From positions 89,928,965-89,992,964 of the forward strand of contig NC_044572.1 of the NCBI RefSeq assembly GCF_901933205.1: a stretch of DNA of 64,000 nucleotides. Reading direction: 5' to 3'. The position numbers were made by a program, and so were the translations under genes. This stretch comes from Camarhynchus parvulus. Its lineage: Eukaryota > Chordata > Aves > Passeriformes > Thraupidae. Numbering within the stretch: the stretch's first letter is position 1; each line of letters opens with the position of its first letter. Of this stretch, positions 37,701 through 49,900 are shown piece by piece. The notes under the pieces are model-generated. The model ran no database searches. It was not told the DNA's origin and saw nothing but the letters and a program-made list of their open reading frames with translations.

Positions 37701-39595
37701 ATCACAGAATTGTTAGGGTTGGAAGGAACCTCTGGAGATCATCTAGTCCAGCTTCCCTACCAAGGCAGGGTCACCAGGAGCAGGTCACACAAGAACAGGT
37801 CCAGATGGGTTTTGAATATCACTGGAAAGGGAGACTCCATGACCTTCCTTGGCAGCCTGTTCCAATGCTCTGCCACCTTTCCTTATTTTGAGGTAGAACC
37901 TTCTTGTGGTTTAGTTTGTGGCCATTGCTCCTTGTTCTGTCACTGAAAACAGTCTGGACCATCACCTTTGAGATTTTTACATGCATTAATGAGATGCCCT
38001 ATTCAGTCTTTTCTCCTTTGGACTAAACAGGCCCAGCTCCTGTAGTGTCTTCTCACAACAGAGATGCTCAGACCCCTCATCAACTTTGTGGCCTCTGCTG
38101 GACCCTCTTCAGTAGCTCCTGGTCTTTGTTGTATTGAGGAGTCCAGAACTGGTCATCGTATCCCAGTGGTCTCACTAGGGCCAAGTAGAGGGGCAGGATC
38201 AGCTCCCTTTACCTGTTGGCCACACTCTTCCTAATGCACCCCAGGATACCATTGGCCCTCTTAGGCACAGGGTCACTTCCAGCTCATGGTCAATCACACC
38301 AAGACACACGGTCAATCGCATGGTCATCCACCAAGACTTCCAAGTCCTTCAAAGAGCTGCTCTCCAGCAGTTCAGGCCCCAGCCTGTGCTAGTACTTTGG
38401 GTTAGTCCTCCCCAGGTGCAGGACCCTACACCTGCCCTTGTTGGACCTTGTTGGGTTTCTTTCTGCCCAATTCTTAAGCTTATCAAGATCCTGCTGAATG
38501 GCAGCACAGTCTTCAGGTATATCAGCTGCTCAGCACACTTGCTGATGGTCCCTTGCATTCTTTCCCTTTGTCCAGGTTGTTGATCAACAAGTTGAATAAA
38601 ACTGGACCCAGTAATGAACTTGGGGAACACCACTGACTACAGGCCTCCAGTTGGATTCTAATCCTCTGATCACAGCCGTCTGAGCTCTGCCATTGAATCT
38701 GTTCTTGATCCACCTCACTGTTCATTTATCAAACCCACATCTCCTGAGCTTACCTATGAGGATTTTATGGGACAGTCTCAAAAGCCTTGCTGTAGTCTAG
38801 ATAGACAACACCCACTGCTCTGCTGTCGTCGACCCATCCTGCTTTGTCATGATGTAGGATATCAGATTTGTCAAGGATGATTTTCCCTTGGTGAATCCAT
38901 GCTGACTGCTCCTGATTAACTTTTCTTCTACATGTTCACTGGTGACCTCCAGAATGCCCTATTCCATTACCTTTCCAGGGACAGAGGTCAGGCTGACTTG
39001 CTGGTAGTTTCATGGGTCTTCCTTCTTGCCCTGTTTAAAGATAGGAGTAACACTGGTCTTCCTTTAGTCATAAGGCACCTCTCCCATTCTCCATGGTTTT
39101 TCAAAGGTGGTTGAGAATAGCAGAGTAACGACATCCATCAGCTCCCTCAGCATATTTGGGTCATCACATCAGGTTTTATGGATTTATGCATGTGAAGTCT
39201 GCCTAGCTGAGCTCTAACCCAACTGTCTATGACCTGGGGGAAGTCTTCCTTTCTTTGGCCTTCTCTTATCCCAGAGTTCTGGGATTCCTGAGAGCTGTCT
39301 TCAGCAGTGAAGACTGAGGCAAAGAAGGCATTCAGTGTTTTGTTTCCTTCATCTCTGTGTCTTCCATTACCCGAACAACCATCTGAATCAGCAGCAGCCC
39401 CACATTTCCCCTAATTTTCCCTTTTCTGCTGATTTATTTGTGAAGCCCTTCTTGATGTCCTTGATGTCCTCTGCCAGACTTAATTCCAAGCGGGCCTTGG
39501 CCTTTCTTGTCACATCCCTGCCTACTCTAATGGTTTTCCTATAGTCCTCCCATATGGCCTGTTCCTTTCTCCACATCCCTTAAATTCCCTTTTTT
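37701..39595 (-). mobile_element. CR1 LINE, about 1.9 kb 5'-truncated copy
   Basis: The plus strand opens with TCACAGAATTGTTAGGGTTGG, the complement of a CR1 3' end. Reading the minus strand, it passes through ORF2 remnants with a recognisable Leu-Gly-Pro-Val-Leu-Phe-Asn word of the reverse transcriptase (around 38650-38690) and an Arg-Lys-Ala-Lys-Ala-x-Leu-Glu-Leu stretch upstream of it (around 39480-39510). It is broken by frameshifts and stops. Its 3' end faces the 3' end of the plus-strand CR1 at 37147, about 550 bp away. Confidence 0.88.
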
Positions 39596-40066
39596 GTATT
39601 TAGAACTGTTAATAACAGATGGATGAAAAGATGTCCCCAACAAAGAAAACGACAAGAGAAGAGGTCTCTATTTCAGTATGGTGTTAATTCCTCAGCCTGC
39701 CAGAGAAGTAATTTTTTTGCTGTTTTTACAAGTCACTGAACATCTTAACATAACTGGAACCAGTCAGCAGTTGGGTTCATCTGTTATATTAAACCTGACT
39801 CAAATGTCAGTCTATGTGTAAGATTAGCAACTGTGGTAGAATCACAGTTATGAGTCTCCAAATGTTTTTAGGGCAGAATTTGTAAGTTACATCAGGAAGA
39901 AAAGGTGAAAAAATCTGTATTATTTGAAAATCAGGGCAAGAAAAAAGAAAATAATATTCCTGTTTATTATGAAAGAGTCTCCAGTCTGGAAGTCATGGTT
40001 GGTTTAAATCTGAAAGAATGACATTTCAATATAAAGGGGAGATAATTATTACGTAATTCATGTTTC

Positions 40067-40131
40067 TGGCAGTAATAGCAGTAGTAGGAGTAGTACTAGA
40101 AGTAGTGCTACTTCTAGTAGTAGTATCAGCA
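40067..40131 (+). repeat. AGT/AGC trinucleotide repeat with perfect 12-bp inverted repeat
   Basis: An irregular AGT/AGC-type microsatellite changes strand sense in its middle, so that TACTAGAAGTAG (40094-40105) is followed after two bases by its exact complement (40108-40119). Confidence 0.85.
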
Positions 40132-41510
40132 ATAATATATTCTCAAACAACATGCAGTCCTGAGGAGAAGCAGGTGTCAAATTCCCCACAATCCTGAATC
40201 CTTAAGATGGATACTCTTCACTTCCGCTGTACAGGGGAGCCCACAATGTGCCACTTTGCAAGTGATGGCCTGGGTAAATAGCCTTGGTGGCTTTCTCACA
40301 GGCCGCAGAAGTTGCATCTGGCACTAGTGATGCCATCATCTGGTAGAATCTAAGATGGGTTCCTTGAAATACTTCAGGATGAGAAGTTAGCAATGGCTTT
40401 GCACGGCAGGCCTGGTAGGAACCTGTATGGGCAGTGTTTGGAGAGTGAAACAGGGATGTATCAATGAGACAGAAAAGAAACACAAAATCATGTCAAGGAA
40501 ATTTTGACAGTGTGACCAGAGCCTGAAATGTGATAAATATGTCCTGTCCAGTGAATGATTGGTCTGAAACAGTCTGTGGGAGCAATGGCTGCTTAATTTT
40601 TTCTGTAGAAGACTCTACATGGAATGTATCTGGTAGCTCACTCTTGGTTGTATCCTGCAGCTTCAAGTTGCTTTTGCAGAAGGACTTCCATGGCTATTGA
40701 AGTGAATTGAGTAGTTTAAAGTAATACATTTTAAATCCTTCAAGAAGTCAGTAGCAGGCAAACTTGGGGTCATAATCTGTGAATATTTCTGCCAGAACTT
40801 AAAATTAAAAAAGTAACATGTTCTTCCTATCTGACATCTGCACAGCAGTTCAGAACACAATCTGTAATTTTGGGTTGATATTTTTTCCTTGGTATTAGCT
40901 GGGGGATGGAACTAAAATTGAATGTGATCACAATGGATTGAAGAAATAGTGTGGAAGAAACAGGTACAATTCAAGGCAGACAAAGGCAGAGTTCCATCTT
41001 TAGCAATAGACAAAGTTAATAAACACTTTCCTTACTTGAATATAGGTCTTTGATGTGTGTGCCTTAATTTGAGAGTTTACCTTGCTTGTACATAAAGAGT
41101 TAAATATATCTTTGTTCATTGCTGACACGGGAACATATATTTAAACAAAAAGATAATTAGGGAGGATTTAGGACCTTCAATTCTTTCTTCACCAGCTGTT
41201 ATGTACTGGCTATAACATATCCCTAGGTCTTCATTCATATATATTTTTATTTATTTTACATTTATATAGGCAAGATCTCTTACCTTAAATTCATCAAAAT
41301 ATTACAAGAACTTGTCATTGGATAAGAAAGAGCTATAACACATTCATTTAAATCAAAGTGTGCTTGAAAAATGGGTATTTGAGGGACTTACTATTTCTCT
41401 TTTTCCTATGCTTTCTCTTCTGCTGCTTTTTCTCAGTTCTTCAGTGTTGTACAGTTCGTTCACTGAAGATGTGTGTTTTTTCCTGTCTTACTATGCATGA
41501 ATTCTCATAT

Positions 41511-41539
41511 TGACATCTGGCAAACTCTGCCAGATGTCA
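41511..41539. repeat. 12-bp perfect hairpin, 5-nt loop
   Basis: TGACATCTGGCA (41511-41522) and TGCCAGATGTCA (41528-41539) are exact complements around AACTC. Each arm includes a CATCTG/CAGATG E-box. It is too short for a typical microRNA precursor. Confidence 0.88.
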
Positions 41540-44500
41540 CTGAAATAGTTTCTTAGTTTCAGTGCTGGAGCTGCTATCTCAGTTTAGATACACAGGAGGT
41601 TTGTGATTGCTGTGCTGTTCTGTCCTGCTGTTTCTATATTCTCCATGCACAGGGTGATCTGTGGGGGAGCTGCCGAAGGAAGAGAAATGTCAGAAGTAGA
41701 AATGTACTTGCTGCATCACATAGACCAAACAGCCCCACTTCCCCTCTCCTTTCTTCTTGTGAAATAGCTAGGAAGAAAATCTAAACCTCTAGAACAGACC
41801 TTTCAATGTGTAGAACTTAAAAGTATTAAATATTGTGGGACTTTTTTTTTTGGTGTCAAGAGTACTGAAATGTAGAAAGCTCTCAAATCAGTTAATTTCT
41901 AGATCATTAAAAAAAAGTACATATTAAGGGGCTACACTTTTACTTGCTTAGAGGGTGAGCATCCTTTCTGTACTTTCTCATGTTCCTGTCAGCCCAACAG
42001 TAACCCCTGCCTTCTCACTCTGCTCGTGACTTGACATACTTACTTTTCACTGTATCTGCCTAATTTTTCTGTCTGGTTCCTGCTTTCCTTCTCTACACCT
42101 TTTCTTTCATGTAGAGTACCATTTCATCTTGGCCTAGTAATGATCAAAATTATAATCAATAAGGTATTATATTCTGTGCATAAAAATAATATCCGGAAAT
42201 TATCTTGCTGCTTAAAACAACCCCACTTCCCTGCCACAGCCTGCTGAATCAGTCACTTCAAACATTACTGGAAACATTGATTGCTGCACTATTCCTAAAT
42301 GAAATACAAATTTACATACTTTTATCTTCCCATGACAATGGTAGTCTGAAATTATACCTTTGAGAATACTTTATTTTATTGTAGTTTATTTTGGGTAAAT
42401 GGCTTTCAGACATAAATCCCATTGTTCCTTCGGCCAGTCTTGCTTTAAGGTAGAGTTATAAGTATTAGAAGATGTGGCATCACTAAAATGAGAGGTGGAA
42501 GGAAACTGTTTTGGTGCAGGAGTGATCAAGTAGTGGTCTCCTAGCTGAGGATATTCTGACAATGCATTTTCATGCTTACCGGTCAGAAATCTGATTATTC
42601 AGATCCTTACATTTAATTATCTGATTGAAAGTGCTTGCAGAAGTAGCCTGTTCCCTGCGTAACAGACTGTGAAATGTTACTTCTTTGCTGCTAAAAGGGG
42701 ATCCAGAGTTAACATTTGGCATAAAATGCCAAAGGAAGTGGCTGATCTTTCAATCAAAGGACACAGATAATTTTTGGCAGCAGGGGGCTGATTCTGGATG
42801 ATCATATGTTATACTAGGAACTTACTTAGAAATTGCTAGTCAGCCAAATAAGCAAATAAATAAAGCAGATGTTGTTATGAAATTGACTTCAGGCACTTGA
42901 TTTCAATTCTATAAAGTATGAGATGGATTAAAAAAATAAACCAATGCCATTGTGAAAGGCTTATATGTGCCCTGGTGAAGAGAAGAAAATTGAGAAGGAA
43001 TGTTTGTGCATAATACCAGCAGAAACTAGAATTACTACACAGAGTTAATCCTAGGAGCTACTGCACACATTTTACACAGCAAGTAGCACCACTGTTTTTG
43101 TGGCAAGCTTTCACATCAAGCAAGATTTTTCTCAAGAAATTAAAGTGGCATCCTTATTGTTTAGAAGACTGTGTGACCTTTGACTGGTGTAGTAATAAAG
43201 CATGTAGTCTAGCCTCTGCAGATACGACAAGAAAAAAGAAAAAGAATGGATGCTTTGATGAATGCAGCATGGTGTCAAAAAGGACATAAAATATATACAA
43301 CCTTAGACTTTGCAACCTCCATTTCAGTCTTCTTGGCAGATTTGGAAGGCTTAAATATTCCCAAGCTCCCTGATTTGTGTATATTTAATAGCACACTACT
43401 ACCGGAAGGTTATCAAACCTAATGTTGTATTTATTTTTTTCTTGCCTTTGGAGTGACAAATTGGGGATGGAGGAATGGGAAAGCAAATGAATTGGCCTTA
43501 GTGCAGTCTGAAAGAATGTTGCCTTGTATCCACTTGAACCCTGCAAGGCAAAACCATTTCGTCATCAGACAGAATCTGATCTCCGTGGTCTATTGAGCAG
43601 ATAGATCCATCAAACAATTTTTCTTTATTTGTTTATTTGGGAAAGATACTAAATACTTCTGGTTTAAATCTGTGCTTTAAATCTATATGCTGATTCTGGT
43701 ATGCCTAGAATAGGTGTTATCCATGCAATACATTAGCACAAAGCAGGCAATGTAGCTTGTCAATCACACTGATATGCATGTTAATCACTACTTTCCTAGA
43801 TTCCTTGTCATCCACAAGAAATGCCTTGATGGCATTGGGACCAGCGGCATCAACACCAGTACAACATCCAACTCAACATGCTGTCAAAAACCCTTCTCAT
43901 CTTCCTGCAGCTCTTGCTCCAAACACTCCTTTCCCTTATCCCCCACAACAAGATCCTGATGTGAGATCACAGGACAAGACCAGGCATCTGCGCATCAGGT
44001 CAAGAGGAGATGTAGGAGAGGCATCAGGTATGAACAACCCTCCTGCAATGAATCCCCCTTTTTTACAAATGACATTTTTATGTGTCACGTTCATCACAGA
44101 CGGATTGGCTGCCGTGACTGAACAGACTCAGAGTGTTTCTGAACTGTGCCTGAGAGGTGGTTGGATCCACCAGGACAGCAACTCCAGGCTACAGATCTTG
44201 TACTTCATTCCTCTGAGTGGAGGCCAAATGCAGCACTGATGTGGTGAGAGGGGGTGCTCCTGTCCCGCTGGCACAGAGATGAACAGAGACTCCATTGCTT
44301 CCAGAGACTGATGTGTCACAGTGGGGCATAAGGCACAGTTGCCTTCTGCTACACAATTTCTGCTTCACAAGTTGCTCTACCTCACAATTGCTTGAAACGC
44401 CCTCACAACCATCCACTCTCCAGGACTCTTTCACTTCTGTTGATGTCTAGATTTCCTCACTTCTTTCTTTCTCCAGAATAAAACTTTGAGTCCATCTGTA

Positions 44501-46924
44501 GGCTTGTGAACATCAATTTCACCCTTTTGGAGAAAAGTATGCAAGAGGCATTGCTTGAATATTTTTTTCTTATTTAATCAGATAGAGTAATGCGACAGCA
44601 TTAACTCAGTGATACATAATTTAATAATAACTTACATTCTGTAGTGGGTTTGATCCATTTGTCTGAAACACTTTAAGACATTAATGCATTAAATTTAACA
44701 CTGTCCCTCTTGTGAAGTAGGTAGGTATTATAGCCTTAATTTTACAGATGAGAAAACACAGGCACAAAGAATTGAAATGCCTTGCTGAAGGTCAAATGAG
44801 AGATTCCTGCTAGAACTAAGAAACTGGGAAGAGGAAGGAACAGTGTGTTTCCATTAGCACTGCAGCAATGTATCCAGCTCCTAGCTTTTTATGGAAGAAA
44901 GTGTGGGCATCTACACACATAAACAAATATATTGGTTTCTCTTTGTATGTGTAACAAGACAGTAGTATAAATGCGTGCATAATCAATAACATACTTTTAA
45001 ATTGAGACAATGCATCAGTGGGAGTAGTGGACCAAATATAACATTTTGACCAGCAAATTCGTTCGTTTTTTCATTATTATAAATTAGGCATCTCTAGCAC
45101 TATTATTTTTTCTTGTTTCTTTAATACAGTTGTTGGTTTTAAGACATGAACGCATTAAATAAATGAGTGTGTAACCCTTGCCATGGCTGACATAGGTTAA
45201 TAAGATTCTGGACTGCTGTCTCTGCAAATGGATATGAAGTCTGTTCTTGGTCATTCCTGCCATGGTTTTAAAAGAAAAAAAGACTATAAGAAGGTACAAA
45301 GTTGAGAGAAAAACTTGATTACAGAAGGCTGTCATGACTTTGGGGTTTTGCCATGAGAAAGAAGAATGTCTAGATCACTGTTAGGGGCGATTTTGCAAGG
45401 ACAAAGGGCCTCTGAGACATGCCTGGGTCGGTCTGGAAATTTTAGCCAGAATAGAAGGTGTGTAAAATAACTTTTTTCTCCTTAATTTTCTGATGTAGCA
45501 TGCCAGTCAAGGTAGAGCCATGCCATGTGTCTTATGATTTTCTTTGTGGCTCTGGAAAATCGCTTTCTTCTCTTCAGCTGTTCAGTCTTGTTACATGAAT
45601 GCACATGTTCTGGAAGTACTTGCATATTTCTGATTTTCCTTCCCTCCTTTTCCTGTAATCAATTGCTTCCAGCCACTTCCAGAAGTGTTTATTGGCTTGT
45701 TGTCAATTTGCCCAGCTTAATCTATGTAAATACATACAAATGCTTTTATTTCTACTCTCTTTCCCTCCCTGCTTAACTCCTCTGAGGTTCTCTGCATCTG
45801 CTCTGATTTGTGTTGCATGCAGCTCTGTTCCCAAGTTTTGAATAGATACATGCACTTATCCTGTACATCTTTGCTGTTACTGGATACCTGCAAATCCCAT
45901 GCCTTTCTAGCAGTGCCTGTTGTATTCACCCACGTAGAGAGGTTTTTGATCTTTCTAGGGAGCATGAACAAAGCCCTTTGTCAAGTAAAAAAGTCCCACT
46001 AGATTGATTTTCCCTTATGGTCTCTGAAGAGGAGGACCAGAACAACAAATAATACGGAAAATATGGTCCCACTGCACATGCAGTAGTCACAGTTCTTGCT
46101 TCCCAGCTGTAAGCACTGAACTCCAGCTCCTCAAACAAAAAGACAGAGGTTGTGTTTCTGTCTGGCAAAGTCAAAGCTGTCTAGCAGAGGTGTGGGAGCT
46201 GGAGAGAAGTGACGATCCCAAGTGAGAACCTGGGACAAATTTGTAGTTACCATTCACTCTTCTTTTTCATATTTTTTCATACCTGTTCCCATTTGCTACT
46301 TTATCATATGATGCTCCACGAATGTGGTTTGCCATCTGTTCTTAAGTCATGCAAAAACACCACAAGCCAGAGTGTCCTTCCCTGAACTTAGTTTCTTACT
46401 TCTCAACCCCTAAACCCTGGGGCAACAGGAGGGCTTTCTTCTCTTTCCATGTAGCTCGTGATTGCTCTGTCCCAAACAAACCTTATTCAAGAGGTGGTTT
46501 TGTGTCGCTGCTCCTGAACAGCATTTCACAGTGTCTTGGACACTTGGCATGTGTCCTCATGGTGTCACTGATGAATGGACAGCAAGAAACACTGGTTAAA
46601 GCAAAAGGAAAATCTCTCTGAAGCAAGAAAGAAGAAAGAAGTCATCTGTGCCTTGTCTCTTCCCTCATTGAAAGAGGCAAGAGACAATGGTTGGCTTCCT
46701 GCTGAAGGTTTATGTTTTATGTAGACTGATGCATGACATCACTGTAATTTACTGTGCTAGTGGGTGATGGAGGTATTGGGCTCTTCTTTGATGTGAAACA
46801 GTCAACTATTGTTTATAATCTGATCTTAGATTGGCTTATCTGTATCAATATTTATATTGATAGAGGAAAAAAGGGTGCTTCTTTTCCTCAAGGGCTAGCA
46901 TTATGTCCCCTTTTTGAGTCCTGC

Positions 46925-46990
46925 AGAAGCACAGAATCAACTAGGTTGGAAAAGAGCTTTGAGATTGACTCCAACCTATGATCTAACCCC
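46925..46990 (-). mobile_element. Short CR1 3'-end remnant
   Basis: The plus strand has CACAGAATCA followed by GGTTGGAAAAGAGCTTTGAGA and CTCCAACC-like words, matching the CR1 3' terminal block in antisense. Only about 65 bp is recognisable. Confidence 0.7.
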
Positions 46991-49900
46991 ACCTTGTACA
47001 TCTCCATAGATGGCTTTTATCACGGAAAGTCATGGAAGCATTTTCTAAATTAAAGATATAGAGGTTTGCCAAATAGCTGCTTAGAAGGTCCAGGTGTTTC
47101 TTTGACCATAATGGGCAGAGAGTAGATATGACAGCCAGAGAGGTCTTTGCAGAGGCATTTGCTACATTGCTCTCATTAACTTTTCTTTGTAAAAAAGCTT
47201 GCAACTTTTTTTATAATGCACCTGATGATCCATTGTCTTTTTGCTAATATATTGATACAGCACAAGATATAGAAACAGTATGGTATATACTTCATATGTG
47301 GTGTTCAATATTGAACTGTTTATTATAAAATTAAATAATAGTAATATAAAATTATAGTGTCAGAGGTGGCTTCAGATCTCTAAGGAGCTCTTTTAGAGTG
47401 TTTTTTTATTATTATTTCTTGATGTGTATGATAGCACACACAGAAAGATTGCTTAAAGGTGGTTACAATTCTTCTTTTGGCCAGAACTAGGCTTACTTAT
47501 GTATGCAGTTGGACTGCTGCATTTTGAAACAGGTATGGTCTCCAAAATACTGTAATTTTAAAGACAGGTATTAGAAAGCCAAAATAGGAGGGTTTTTACC
47601 ACCTAAGGTAAACTTCTAATTTCTCAGTCACTCAGGGGTGCACTGATGATGGAAAAAGGATGGGAAGGATGTGAATAACCCCCTGATTTTCAGGAAGGAC
47701 CTATTCTTAAGGCCAAAACCTCAGGAAAACAGAATTCATGTCTGACAGTACCAGCAGCATCCAAAAGTGTCTGCATCATTGCACCCTCCTATGAGTTAAA
47801 ATCTTTGCAGGAGCACTTTTTACCTATTCCTGCCCTTGGGGTTAGTAGTCCTCTCCTTAGCAGTTTCCTTGCATGGCTTCCTTCAAGACTGCTTTAAAGG
47901 TTGAACCTGAGATTTTGGCATCAGAAATTCAAGCTCACTGGATTGCTAGAAGAACAATTACATCAGGAGGTTGCAGTGCTGGGTTCTTACAACAATCTGT
48001 CAGCAGTAGAAAACTTGTCCATTTTCTTTTCTATTTTAGGTATGTCCAGGAAGTCTTTTTTGAGAATGTAGGTTTCTATTTTGATCTGAGTATATTCACT
48101 GAGTGGTTTTAAAATTGAGGTATTTTCAGACAAGCTCTGTGCCAAATGGAAATCTTTTCCCCAGTTGTTCTCTGCTGCTTTGGGACCAAATTCAGTGCAA
48201 GTCAGGTATAATGTGGGCAGCAGTTGTCTTTTCCAGTAGGTTTCTGCTCCTGGCTGGATTGCAGAGATCTGAGGCCAGACACACAGATGATATGGAACTA
48301 GAACTGTTTTTTAGTATTTTTCTCACCCTGCTATTCTGTTTTAATGCAATCCAGAAATACAAGTTATTTTATAAAGTCAAAATGTTATTAGATCAAGAGC
48401 TTTGGTAGACAATAGAGGACTGGCTTGGGCAGGCATTGTAGCATAATGAGACCTCACAGATTCATTATGCCATATGCTCTGTTCTCAAGGTGTGAGTTAC
48501 TGAACAATAATAACAATCTTTGTGCTGGTTTTTTGGTTGTTTGACTTTTGTTTGGTTGGTTTTTTTTTTAGATCGAACTGTAAATGATAATTTTAATATG
48601 TGTTACTAGATCGTGGCAGAATTTGTATTTGAATAGTCTTTTAAAACGCATGTGTGCATTTGAATTCAAGATCCAGGATTTAAACCATGAAATTTAGTGC
48701 ACTTGTTAAGGAAATAAGAAATATAAAATGACTTGCAATGTTTGACAGTTAAGTCAAAAAATTGCACAATGATATTTTCACAGGCAATAGGAAACATGAT
48801 CCAAAACATTTTCCTCTTGTAAAAAGACTGATCATCCTGGGTAGGAAACCATGTAAAAAGAATCTTTGTATGAAGGAATTTGTCCACATAATCATATTTT
48901 ACTTTTCTCCTGACAAGTTATTTGAAGATGACTTTTAATGGCTGCTGAAAATCTATTGAAGATCTCTGTAAGATAATCAGCATTAACAAACTTGTCTACT
49001 ATGTACTTTTGTACATTGTCAAATACAATCTTAATTTGCCACAGGCATTATATATTTATTAAAAGTGACATTTTCCCATTTTCCTCCAAGCAGATGTCTC
49101 ATATGTGCAAAGAAAACTAAGTTAGAGAACAAAGACTGTGTGTATTGCCTTAATATTGCACAATTGCAATATTTCTGAATTTTATGGAAGTGAAGACCTG
49201 AAATAGACTCTTCCAATTGCTACTTGTGTGGCAAGAGTTTTTACTTAAAGTAGCATGAACTGCCTACATAATTCTTGCATAATTTTCAGACTTAGTACTT
49301 CATCTCTTTGTGTATGTGTAAGCATATACATATATGTATACTCACACATATATATGCATACAGGCTTCCCACCTGCTTGACAATAATTTTTTCCCCAAAA
49401 GCCACATTTGTTAATTATAGACTCTGTTAAGTGCATGTTGTAGCCTATTTCTGTTTTTGTTATCAAGACCAGATGCAATGTACATTAGGCTTGGTCATTT
49501 TATCTTGGACCTTTACTTTATAAATTTAATTTAATACAGATGCGCTTTTTTGAGCTATGCTACATAAAGTCTTAGGCATGCACAAGAAGAATTAGTGAGC
49601 TTAGAGTCTGTGAGCACTCTGCAGAGCCATAATTTGCATCACAATGCCTTATAAAGTAAATAGTAGTGAGAATTTTGAGCGTTAATTTAAGATGATGCAT
49701 CATTCCAGCAAGCAAAACTTTTTTGGACTTTGACCCAGAAAGTATTGCCAGCAGATTATGAATGGGAGCAATTCCTTCTGGAAAATCCATTCATCTGCCT
49801 GGGAAGAGTTTGCCAAAAGTGTGTATAGTCAGATTAGCCTCTTACATGAATGATTAAGTGTAAACAAGGGACTTAATGCTAGTCTGTAGGTCATGCATCA

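Larger units (their letters stand above)
39596..46924. other. Intron-like DNA, no gene recognised
   Basis: AT-rich DNA with two notable inverted repeats listed separately and otherwise no supported feature. An open frame at 43757-44239 begins at TTG rather than ATG and is Pro-rich in part, without any domain I recognise. Confidence 0.5.

Noticed and set aside
37710..39576. Open frames on both strands between 37.7 and 39.6 kb as host genes
   Set aside because: They are fragments of a decayed CR1 LINE, recognised by its 3' end and reverse-transcriptase words.
43757..44239. 160-codon Pro-containing open frame
   Set aside because: Starts at TTG, has no recognised domain, and its composition is uneven; no splice or promoter evidence.
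47873..48112. Frame with Gly-Gly-Cys-Ser that loosely recalls a Venus-flytrap core
   Set aside because: Only isolated residues match, with no convincing flanking splice sites.
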